Part shown: piece by piece, positions 56,672 to 64,000 of the stretch | Layout: each line of letters begins with the position of its first letter | How positions within the stretch are numbered: position 1 is the stretch's first letter | Assembly (NCBI GenBank): GCA_947166305.1 | Contig: CAMVDV010000005.1 | Location: 39,210 to 103,209 of the forward strand | DNA from: an uncultured Prevotellaceae bacterium | GTDB taxonomy: Bacteria > Bacteroidota > Bacteroidia > Bacteroidales > Bacteroidaceae | Direction of reading: 5' to 3' | DNA: 64,000 bases | The notes under the pieces: model-generated | What the model was told of the DNA's origin: nothing | Databases searched by the model: none | The model's input: the letters and a program-made list of their open reading frames with translations, nothing else | Translations under genes and position numbers: made by a program

Positions 56672-58885
56672 ATGACACATCTCCACGCCCTGCTGCCGTT
56701 CATGCTCTTTTGTCTGCTCCCTCTGGGGCTTTCTGCACAGGAGAAGGCCGAACCTCTCGACACCACACTCCTGAAGGAAGTGAGCATTAACGGCCAGCGC
56801 AGCCGCATCAGCTACCGTCCGGGACGGCAGAAGATCGACGCCTCGCAAGTGCTCACCGCCAGCGGAGGCACGGCGCTCGACGTGCTTCGGGCTGTACCGG
56901 GAGTCGTGGTGGATGCTGACGGAAGCCTTTCCTACCGCAGCAGTCAGGAGTTTCTCGTCTATGTGGACGGCAAGTTGTCGCCCCTCACGGGCACCGAAGC
57001 CTTGCAGATGATAGGCGCGGCCAGCATCAAGGACATCGAGATTCTGACCACACCCTCCGCCAAGTACAGGACAGAAGGCGACGTGGGCATCATCAACATC
57101 GTCACCCGCCGCAGTGAAACCGACGGATGGGACGTTGTCGTCAACGGCACCGCGTCCACATGGCGAACGCTCTCGCTCGACACGAAAATCAACTTCCGTG
57201 CAGGACACCATAATATATATATAGGAGGCCAAGGTTCCGACGTGAGGAACAAGAGCCGCTTCGAGCAGGAAAAGCAGACCACGGCAGGCGATGTGTCCGT
57301 CACTTCCTATGCCGACGGCAGCCGTTTCCGCCACTTCCGGACGTTCCTCGGCAGTGGAGGCTATGAGTTCAACAACAGCAGGCACAGCCTTGGCATCGAC
57401 CTTCAGGGCGGCCGCACCATCAATCCTCGCGGCGGCGACATGCTCTACACGACCCAGACAGAACAGCACACGGGCCATCTGTCCAATACCAACTTAAATA
57501 GCCACGACCGCTACAAACTTACGAAGTACCTCTTTCAGGCTTCGACCGACTACACTTGGAGGCTCAACAATCGAGGCGATGAGTTCAGCATCTCAAACCG
57601 TTTCCGCTACGACCGCTTCTCCGAGGAATACACCGAGAGCAATATGTTCTCGCCCGAAGGCAACAGGCAGGAAGGCACAAGAGGCTATGAGACGGAGCAT
57701 CACTGGGACTGCGACGGCACCGCTTCCTACAAGCTTCACTACAGGCAGACGGGCTTGCTGGAGCTTGGATACCAGTACACCACCTACAGCGAGCACGGCG
57801 ATTATCGCATGAAGACCCTCTCTGACTCCCCCTTAAAGGGGGAGGATAAGGAGTCTCCCTTTAAGGGAGATTCAGAGGGTCTCTTCCTCTGGCAGGACGA
57901 CCTCTACGCGCCGTTCTACTACAGAAGGCAGACCCACAGCCCTTATGCCATGCTTTCCGACCGCATAGGGCGCTTCCAGTTCGATGCCGGACTGCGCATC
58001 GACCGCATTCTGGACGATATGGATCTGCCCACCATCACCAGCCGTCATAACCGACGGACCGAGCTTTATCCCTCCGCCCACCTTGCCTATACGGACGACA
58101 AGGCAGGCACGTTCACCATCGGCTACTCGCGCCGGACCAACAGGCCAGGCATCTGGAAGCTCGAACCTTACATCACCTACGAGGACTATCACACGCGTAT
58201 CATCGGAAATCCTGACCTCGAATCGGAGTTCGTCCACTCGCTTGAGTTCTCTTGGCGCAAGACGATGGGCACGACGCAACTCTCGGCGACGGTCTTCGCC
58301 CGGCGCAGAAAGGGCGTGGTGGACTACATTCGGCGCGCATATTCACTCGGCGTGACGCTCGACAGCATCATCAACGCGGGCAACGAATGGCGCGAAGGGC
58401 TGGAACTGCAAGCCGTCACGAAGCCCACCGAATGGTGGCAGCTCACCCTCAGCGGCACGCTCTCGCTCTACAACTACCGTGCTTCCTACGAAGGCTGCAC
58501 CAGTGCCCACGGCACGACAGGCACGGTGGGATGGATCAACAACCTGCGACTGACGAAGACCACCGCGCTCCAGTTCGACGGACACTACGTCGGCCGTCAG
58601 CATCTGACGCAGGGACGCGAGTCGGCCTACGTCTATTTCGACCTCGCCGCACGCCAGTCGCTCCTCCACGACAAATTGCAGCTGGGACTCGTCTGGCACG
58701 ACATCTTCCACACGGCACGCTATCACAGCCTGCGCACCTCGGCATTGCTGAGCAGCGAGACATGGGTGAGACCCAGCTTCCCCTGCATCGTCTTCTCCGT
58801 CGCCTACCGCTTCCGGCAGCCATCCGCCAAGGCAAAAGGAGGCGCACTGAGCACCGATGCCGAGTTCACGGGAAAGGACTTCTGA
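56672..58885 (+). CDS. Outer-membrane beta-barrel protein, TonB-receptor-like without clear TonB box
   Basis: Signal MTHLHALLPFMLFCLLPLGLSAQ; DVLRAVPGVVVDADGSLSYR, EILTTPSAKYRTEGDVGIINIVTRR. The ORF track start at 56498 would include the promoter box. Confidence 0.8.
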   Translation: MTHLHALLPFMLFCLLPLGLSAQEKAEPLDTTLLKEVSINGQRSRISYRPGRQKIDASQVLTASGGTALDVLRAVPGVVVDADGSLSYRSSQEFLVYVDGKLSPLTGTEALQMIGAASIKDIEILTTPSAKYRTEGDVGIINIVTRRSETDGWDVVVNGTASTWRTLSLDTKINFRAGHHNIYIGGQGSDVRNKSRFEQEKQTTAGDVSVTSYADGSRFRHFRTFLGSGGYEFNNSRHSLGIDLQGGRTINPRGGDMLYTTQTEQHTGHLSNTNLNSHDRYKLTKYLFQASTDYTWRLNNRGDEFSISNRFRYDRFSEEYTESNMFSPEGNRQEGTRGYETEHHWDCDGTASYKLHYRQTGLLELGYQYTTYSEHGDYRMKTLSDSPLKGEDKESPFKGDSEGLFLWQDDLYAPFYYRRQTHSPYAMLSDRIGRFQFDAGLRIDRILDDMDLPTITSRHNRRTELYPSAHLAYTDDKAGTFTIGYSRRTNRPGIWKLEPYITYEDYHTRIIGNPDLESEFVHSLEFSWRKTMGTTQLSATVFARRRKGVVDYIRRAYSLGVTLDSIINAGNEWREGLELQAVTKPTEWWQLTLSGTLSLYNYRASYEGCTSAHGTTGTVGWINNLRLTKTTALQFDGHYVGRQHLTQGRESAYVYFDLAARQSLLHDKLQLGLVWHDIFHTARYHSLRTSALLSSETWVRPSFPCIVFSVAYRFRQPSAKAKGGALSTDAEFTGKDF
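57814..57883. repeat. Inverted-repeat element in frame inside the outer-membrane protein gene
   Basis: GACCCTCTCTGA ... TTCAGAGGGTC outer arms; inner CTCCCCCTTAAAGGGGGAG and TCTCCCTTTAAGGGAGA; translated LSDSPLKGEDKESPFKGDSEG. Confidence 0.85.
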
Positions 58886-58909
58886 TGCAGCACTCCGGAA
58901 AGAATGACA

Positions 58910-58950
58910 TCACGTTATAACGTCATAACGTTATCACGAAAAAACGACAA
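58910..58950. repeat. 8-nt tandem repeat
   Basis: ATCACGTT ATAACGTC ATAACGTT ATCACGAA AAAACGAC. Confidence 0.75.
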
Positions 58951-58967
58951 CCTAAAAGACTCCCTTT

Positions 58968-60053
58968 ATGAAGAAGATTCTTTTCATCCTGAGCCTCATG
59001 GCATCGCTGCTCGTGTCGGCCCAGCAGACAAGCGGCCCGCTGCGCGTCGGCGTGGCAGGCGTGGCCCACGGACATCTCTGGAACCTCATCTCCGCCATGC
59101 ATCGCGGCGACTTCGTCATCGTCGGCGTGGCAGAAGAGAACGACGACTTCCGCCGCCACAACAACCTCGTGGGCCGACTCCCCGAGGAGAAATTCTACGC
59201 CTCGCTCCCCGAGATGCTCGACAAGGAGCGGCCCGAAGTCGTGGTTGACTACGGAAGCATCCTCCACCATGCGCAGACGGTGGAAGCCTGTGCGCCCAGA
59301 GGCATCCACGTCATGGTGGAAAAACCACTCGCCACCACCTACAAGCAAGCACTCCGAATGCAGGAACTCGCCCGGAAGCACGGCATCAAAATCATGACGA
59401 ACTACGAGACGACATGGTACGCCGCCAATCATCACATCAAGCAACTCGTGGACCGCGGACAGTTCGGCCGCCTGACGCGCATCAACGTCTACGACGGACA
59501 TCAGGGACCGAAAGAGATAGGATGCGACCAGATGTTCCTCTCTTGGCTCACCGACCCCAGGCAAAACGGCGGCGGTGCCGTCATAGACTTCGGCTGCTAC
59601 GGCATCAATCTCGCCACATGGCTGCTCGAAGGCAAGGCACCGAAGAGCGTCAGCTGCGTCCTCGCCCACAACAAGCCCGACATCTATCCGCTTGTCGACG
59701 ACGACGCCACCATCACCCTCGACTACGGCGACTGCGTCGTGCAGGTCATGGCCTCATGGTGCTGGCCGCTCAACCGCAAGGATATGTACGTCTACGGACA
59801 GCGCGGCTATGCCTACCAGCGCACAGGCAGTCGCCTGCAGCTCCTCATCGACGGCAAGCAAGGTCCAGAGTTCACAGCCCCGCGACTGCTGTCTCCCCGC
59901 GACGACTCCTATCGCTATCTCGCCGCCCTCGTCAGAGGTCAGATAGAAGAACGTCCGTCCGACCCCTCCGCCCTGCAGAACAACGTCCTCGTCTGCCGCA
60001 TCCTCGAGGCCGCCATCCGCAGTGCCCGCACCGGCCGCGCCGTCAAACTTTAG
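58968..60053 (+). CDS. Gfo/Idh/MocA-family oxidoreductase (secreted)
   Basis: Signal MKKILFILSLMASLLVSAQ; RVGVAGVAHGHLWNL, EVVVDYGSILHHAQTVEACAPRGIHVMVEKPLATT. Confidence 0.85.
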   Translation: MKKILFILSLMASLLVSAQQTSGPLRVGVAGVAHGHLWNLISAMHRGDFVIVGVAEENDDFRRHNNLVGRLPEEKFYASLPEMLDKERPEVVVDYGSILHHAQTVEACAPRGIHVMVEKPLATTYKQALRMQELARKHGIKIMTNYETTWYAANHHIKQLVDRGQFGRLTRINVYDGHQGPKEIGCDQMFLSWLTDPRQNGGGAVIDFGCYGINLATWLLEGKAPKSVSCVLAHNKPDIYPLVDDDATITLDYGDCVVQVMASWCWPLNRKDMYVYGQRGYAYQRTGSRLQLLIDGKQGPEFTAPRLLSPRDDSYRYLAALVRGQIEERPSDPSALQNNVLVCRILEAAIRSARTGRAVKL

Positions 60054-60119
60054 CCCAGCAAGCCACCCTCCGCCCGTCCGCTCCGCAGGCATCCTCATCC
60101 CCATCCACAGCCCCCGTCT

Positions 60120-60229
60120 GCAAAAAGCACACGAGAAGTCTGCCATCTCCTCATGTGCTTTTTGCCAACTCCTCGTGAGGTTTTTGCCAACTCCTCATGA
60201 GCTTTTTTCCATCTTCTCATGAAGAGTTC
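60120..60229. repeat. 22-nt tandem array (5 units, first inverted)
   Basis: GCCATCTCCTCATGTGCTTTTT 60142, GCCAACTCCTCGTGAGGTTTTT 60164, GCCAACTCCTCATGAGCTTTTT 60186, TCCATCTTCTCATGAAGAGTTC 60208; 60120-60141 is an inverted unit. Confidence 0.9.
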
Positions 60230-60250
60230 TCAAACCACCCGTGAGGAGAA

Positions 60251-60338
60251 GCCGATTTACTAATGAATGAATGCCGATTTACTAATGGATAAATGCTGAT
60301 TTACTAAGGCATAAATCGCAAACCATCCAATAGTAAAT
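60251..60338. repeat. 22-nt tandem array (3 units plus a degenerate fourth)
   Basis: GCCGATTTACTAATGAATGAAT 60251, GCCGATTTACTAATGGATAAAT 60273, GCTGATTTACTAAGGCATAAAT 60295. Confidence 0.95.
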
Positions 60339-60367
60339 TACTTTTACTCGTTAGCAGTCTTCATCCG

Positions 60368-60455
60368 ACACGTTTACTTCGCCAAATAAACGTGTTTAGT
60401 TGCCCAACTAAACGTGTTAACAACGCAAACTAAACGTGTTTAGCAGTGCCCCAGT
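60368..60455. repeat. 22-nt tandem array (4 units)
   Basis: ACACGTTTAC 60368, ACGTGTTTAG 60390, ACGTGTTAAC 60412, ACGTGTTTAG 60434. Confidence 0.95.
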
Positions 60456-60457
60456 AG

Positions 60458-60737
60458 GGACGCGCCGTGGCGCGTCCGCAAATGTCACACAGAAATCACA
60501 GAAACAATTATTGCAAGCACCCGTTCTGTCGGATTTGCTGGTCCGACAGCATTTAATATAAGCATTTGTAATGCGCTGAAACTTGTTATAGCGGGATTGC
60601 AAATCCCTATACTCCCAACGTGCGGATTACAAATCCGCACGAACGAGACAACCCTTTCTGGAAACGAATTGAAATAATTATAATAACGTCAGTTCAGCAT
60701 AAACAGTCGCGCTGTAGGGACGCGCCACGGCGCGTCC
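60458..60737. repeat. Palindromic 20-mers GGACGCGCC(GT/AC)GGCGCGTCC
   Basis: 60458-60477 and 60718-60737; same element as at 1.5-1.7 kb. Confidence 0.9.
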
Positions 60738-61100
60738 GCAACAATAGGCGGAGAGAAACGAAAAAAATAAAAATAGGCGGCGCATCTGCCATTTCCGCAG
60801 ACCTGTCAGCGTTCCATCGGATTCAAACGTCAACCGCTCGAAGAATCGTTGCCGCTCGCCGATGCGTTCAAGGTGCCATGTACCGACAAGTAGCGGCCCA
60901 TATTGCTCCTGAAGTTGCACTGTCTTTTCGTGTGCTTCTTGGTCTGCCCATTGTGGTTCTTCGCTGCTGCATGAGGCGAGGAAGAAAACAGTAAGAACCA
61001 TAAAAGCAATTGCATAAATCGCTTTTGCTCGGCCATTAGCAAACGAGTTTGCATAGCTCTCACTAAATCGCGTTTTTCTCAATAGGTTTATCATTCTCAT
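60678..61100 (-). pseudogene. Probable truncated lipoprotein (lipocalin-like N-terminus), C-terminus replaced by repeat sequence
   Basis: Lipobox LASC, then LLVGTWHLERIGERQRFFERLTFESDGTLTG, then an abrupt change to sequence encoded across the GGACGCGCC palindrome (CCGRAVARPYSATV). Confidence 0.55.
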
Positions 61101-61175
61101 TACGTATGAATGTTTTGTTGTTTCTTACTCTTTTTTATAAACGCTCACAGGGCGTAGATATTGTGAAGGGTGACA

Positions 61176-62207
61176 TTAAGTTCTTTTCAGATTGTCCATC
61201 AACCGATAAGTGTCATTTATTGTTTCGAGAGTCGAAATGACGTGGCTATCATGATGTTCAACGGCTTCCACGAAAGTGGCCAATTCATTGTAATATCCTT
61301 GTGAATAGACCCGATTGGCCGACAATATTGGGGTGAAGCTGTTGTTCTGATAGAGATATTCTACCGTTGTTTTGTGAGGGCGCAATTTCTCCATTGGGAT
61401 GCCTGAGACAGTCCGTGACGAAGGGGTAAAAGAGAGTTCTTCCATTTGTGAAAGGCGATAAATGCCAGAACGGGTGCATACCTTCAGCGACTCTTCTGCA
61501 TCAGTCCATGAGTAAGCTGTGGAGAGTTCGAGCGTGCCGACGATGTGGGGATGACGGAGCATGAGGATGTAAGAACCTTTGGCAATCTGACGGTAGGCAA
61601 GGATTTCGGGTTTGCCAAACAGGAAGCAGACGAGGTCGAGAGGATGGATGTAGAGGTCTAAAAGTGCATCACCCTCTGGGTATACGCCTGTGAGATAATG
61701 CAAATCGTAATTGATTAGGTGCTCCTTGTTGAGACGCTTCTTTAGCAGCTGGATGGCTGGGGCATAGCGTTTCTGCAAGCCGACCATGACGACGGGCGAG
61801 CCGTGGAGTCGCTGTAAATCAATGAGCGTGTCGAGTTCTTCCAATGTCCGGCAGGGTGGTTTCTCGATGAAAAGCGATTTGCCACTGCGAAGCACTTGCG
61901 AGGCTATGGAGAAATGGGCTGTTGGAGAGGCTGAAACGAAAATGCCTTTGATTGCTTCATCGTTCAGAATCTCGTTGAGCGAGGTCGTGGCTTTCACATC
62001 AGGAAACTTCTGCTCTATCAGTCGGGCTTTTCTTGCCGACGTGACGCAGATGTATTTCAGTGGCACTCCGAGGTAATGAAGAACGGGATAGAGATTGGTC
62101 AGCGAGTGCTGCCCCATGCCTACGAAGGCATATTGATATTGATATGTTTGGCGCAGGAAACGCTCTGTACGCATCTGCTTGTATCGTTTGATGAGTGCTT
62201 GTATCAT
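61176..62207 (-). CDS. Gfo/Idh/MocA-family oxidoreductase
   Basis: QYAFVGMGQHSLTNLYPVLHYLGV, GIFVSASPTAHFSIASQVLRSGKSLFIEKPPCRTLEEL. Confidence 0.85.
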   Translation of the reverse strand: MIQALIKRYKQMRTERFLRQTYQYQYAFVGMGQHSLTNLYPVLHYLGVPLKYICVTSARKARLIEQKFPDVKATTSLNEILNDEAIKGIFVSASPTAHFSIASQVLRSGKSLFIEKPPCRTLEELDTLIDLQRLHGSPVVMVGLQKRYAPAIQLLKKRLNKEHLINYDLHYLTGVYPEGDALLDLYIHPLDLVCFLFGKPEILAYRQIAKGSYILMLRHPHIVGTLELSTAYSWTDAEESLKVCTRSGIYRLSQMEELSFTPSSRTVSGIPMEKLRPHKTTVEYLYQNNSFTPILSANRVYSQGYYNELATFVEAVEHHDSHVISTLETINDTYRLMDNLKRT

Positions 62208-63265
62208 TGTATTGCTTTTAGATGTTTGCGGTATGTTTGCTTAGGGCTTGCCGTCCATTGATACGGACCGTAGAACTTCTCAATGAGCCATTTGGGCAAC
62301 ATTCGCTCAAAGTTGCGCACGAGAATGATGTCATACTTACGGTGGAAGTTTATCCAGCACTCATTGCAGTCCTTGGAATACTGGCATTGGGTCTGACATG
62401 CCGATGCACCGTTGAAAATCTCGTCGAGAGATTGCTCATGGATATTCCCCAGCACCACATCAAGATTCTGGCAGAGCGGTACGTCACCGTTGCTATGCAC
62501 GACGAGGCAACTCATGATGCTTTGGCAGCGCAAACGCAAATGCCCATTGCGCCACTGGTCGTAGAGTGCTACAAAGTCGAAATTCTCTTGTGTCTGGTGG
62601 ATGCTTTGCGGTATCTGCTTCACGAAGTCCGAAGTCGTCAGCAGTTCGCTTGTTGTGTCGAAGAAGGCCATTGTTCCATAGATGCCGATGCGAACGTCTA
62701 TATCGTAGTGCTTGGCAACGTCTATGACATAAGCCATATCTTCGAATGTGTTCCATGGAGACAGACAGAACATCAGCGATAGCGGCACCTCGTCTTTGAG
62801 CGCTTCGACCACCTCAATCACTCGGTCGTAGCCATCGCAGCCACGCATTCTTTGGTAAGTCTCGCGGCCACCGTCGAGAGAGACATACAGATGCCGGGGC
62901 TGATAGCGACGGACGGCATCTATGACACGACGGGGCGCGAGACAGTTAGATAGCAGCGTGTAGTTAGGGTGATTTTTCTGAAACCACGCCATGATCTCCT
63001 CAGCCTGCGGATGAAGGATAAACTCGCCGCCCTCCAGTCCTACGGTAGTCCTTCGTGTCACACATTTACTCTGGATGATCCGCTGAATGTCATTGAGCAA
63101 AAGATGCTCCACAGGTCGTTTCTGCCAGATGTTACAGTGCTTGCATTTCGACTGGCAGAGCGTAGTCGAATAAATCATCAGTTGCGATAGGCGCTTGTGC
63201 TTTGGCCTCATGACGTTGTTCAGATAGAGTAGCCCATTATAGGCGTAATCATAAATACTATACAT
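62204..63265 (-). CDS. Radical SAM/SPASM-domain protein
   Basis: CQSKCKHCNIW (CxxxCxxC); C-terminal Cys cluster CQTQCQYSKDCNECW; 4-bp overlap with the downstream oxidoreductase. Confidence 0.85.
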   Translation of the reverse strand: MYSIYDYAYNGLLYLNNVMRPKHKRLSQLMIYSTTLCQSKCKHCNIWQKRPVEHLLLNDIQRIIQSKCVTRRTTVGLEGGEFILHPQAEEIMAWFQKNHPNYTLLSNCLAPRRVIDAVRRYQPRHLYVSLDGGRETYQRMRGCDGYDRVIEVVEALKDEVPLSLMFCLSPWNTFEDMAYVIDVAKHYDIDVRIGIYGTMAFFDTTSELLTTSDFVKQIPQSIHQTQENFDFVALYDQWRNGHLRLRCQSIMSCLVVHSNGDVPLCQNLDVVLGNIHEQSLDEIFNGASACQTQCQYSKDCNECWINFHRKYDIILVRNFERMLPKWLIEKFYGPYQWTASPKQTYRKHLKAIQ

Positions 63266-63329
63266 ACAATTCGTTGCAATTATGTTCTCTACTTATAAAG
63301 TCCAAAATTGCAACGAATGACTGCACCGA

Positions 63330-64000
63330 TTACCACGTAAATCTGATGCCTATGGGCAATGTAAAGTTGAACGGATGCTCAGTGCGGTATGTTTCAATTT
63401 GTGTACCCGTCGGAATGTAGTATTGCAGACTTGGTTCTGCGAACAGTCCGATGTTGGGAGAGAAATTGTATTGCACGCCAAGACCTGTACCTACCGACCA
63501 CTGCCACGGAGCGTGGATGGTTGACTTGTCGGTAGCTTCCAACATGCCGTGCAAGTAGTAACTTGTGCTGAGCGGCGAGTAGAGAGGTATCTCCGTGGTA
63601 ACGCCGAGACTTTCGTAGAGGCTCCACGCCTTCCTATTATATATATTATAGGTGCCCTTCACGGGAATGCCGAGATAGTGGATGGTCTGCTGCTCATTGA
63701 TAGTATTACCATTTGAACCCATCTCAAATTCCGACTTCAACCTACTGTAGCTCAGCCCTGTCTCCAGTGCAAAGCGATTATTCAGTCTGTACTTTAATGC
63801 CAACGAGAAGTTGATGGGCATGTAGTGGTGGCTCTTACGGACAATCTTATCTGTGCCTGTACCTGTACCTTGCGCATCTCCGGCATTATTCAGTGCAATG
63901 TTCATAATGACGCTTCGGCTATGGCTGCTGCCGTCATCTGGCATCTCTGCCAAGAAGGCCGCATAGTCGCTCCAGTTCTCAAAGGTGACAGGCGATGGGG
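63330..64000 (-). CDS. Outer-membrane beta-barrel protein, C-terminal part (5' end beyond window)
   Basis: The frame stays open to the right edge (PSPVTFENWSDYAAFLAEMPDD...); LKYRLNNRFALETGLSYSRLKSEF and terminal PIGIRFTW. Confidence 0.75.
   Translation of the reverse strand, partial: PSPVTFENWSDYAAFLAEMPDDGSSHSRSVIMNIALNNAGDAQGTGTGTDKIVRKSHHYMPINFSLALKYRLNNRFALETGLSYSRLKSEFEMGSNGNTINEQQTIHYLGIPVKGTYNIYNRKAWSLYESLGVTTEIPLYSPLSTSYYLHGMLEATDKSTIHAPWQWSVGTGLGVQYNFSPNIGLFAEPSLQYYIPTGTQIETYRTEHPFNFTLPIGIRFTW

Overview
The window looks like a Bacteroidales chromosome segment, Prevotella-like by gene content (inference). It opens inside gyrB (minus strand) and continues with a BspA-type LRR protein. 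A type V pilus (fimbrillin) operon follows: DUF3575-like, DUF5119-like and three fimbrillin-family lipoproteins. It runs into two giant Gly-rich secreted repeat proteins of 3665 and 4166 aa, about 23.5 kb together. Next comes an operon of SpoIIE/RsbU phosphatase fused to an RsbW-like kinase domain, a STAS protein, an alginate-export-like outer-membrane protein and a two-module NRPS (C-A-T-C-A-T-reductase). Convergent to it is an ECF sigma / FecR-like / TonB-type receptor operon. The rest holds RluA-family, FabG and TetR genes, an initiator tRNA-Met, a GH3 enzyme, an outer-membrane beta-barrel protein, two Gfo/Idh/MocA oxidoreductases, a radical SAM/SPASM protein and a partial outer-membrane protein. 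Two signals are not explained by the genes. (1) At least ten intergenic arrays of several unrelated sequences share an exact 22-nt period, and in some arrays individual units are inverted without losing phase. (2) Short inverted-repeat or heptanucleotide elements sit in frame inside at least six protein genes, apparently in loops or linkers, and where the disfavoured orientation is read the would-be TGA codons are substituted. All functional calls come from reading motifs; no database search was run.
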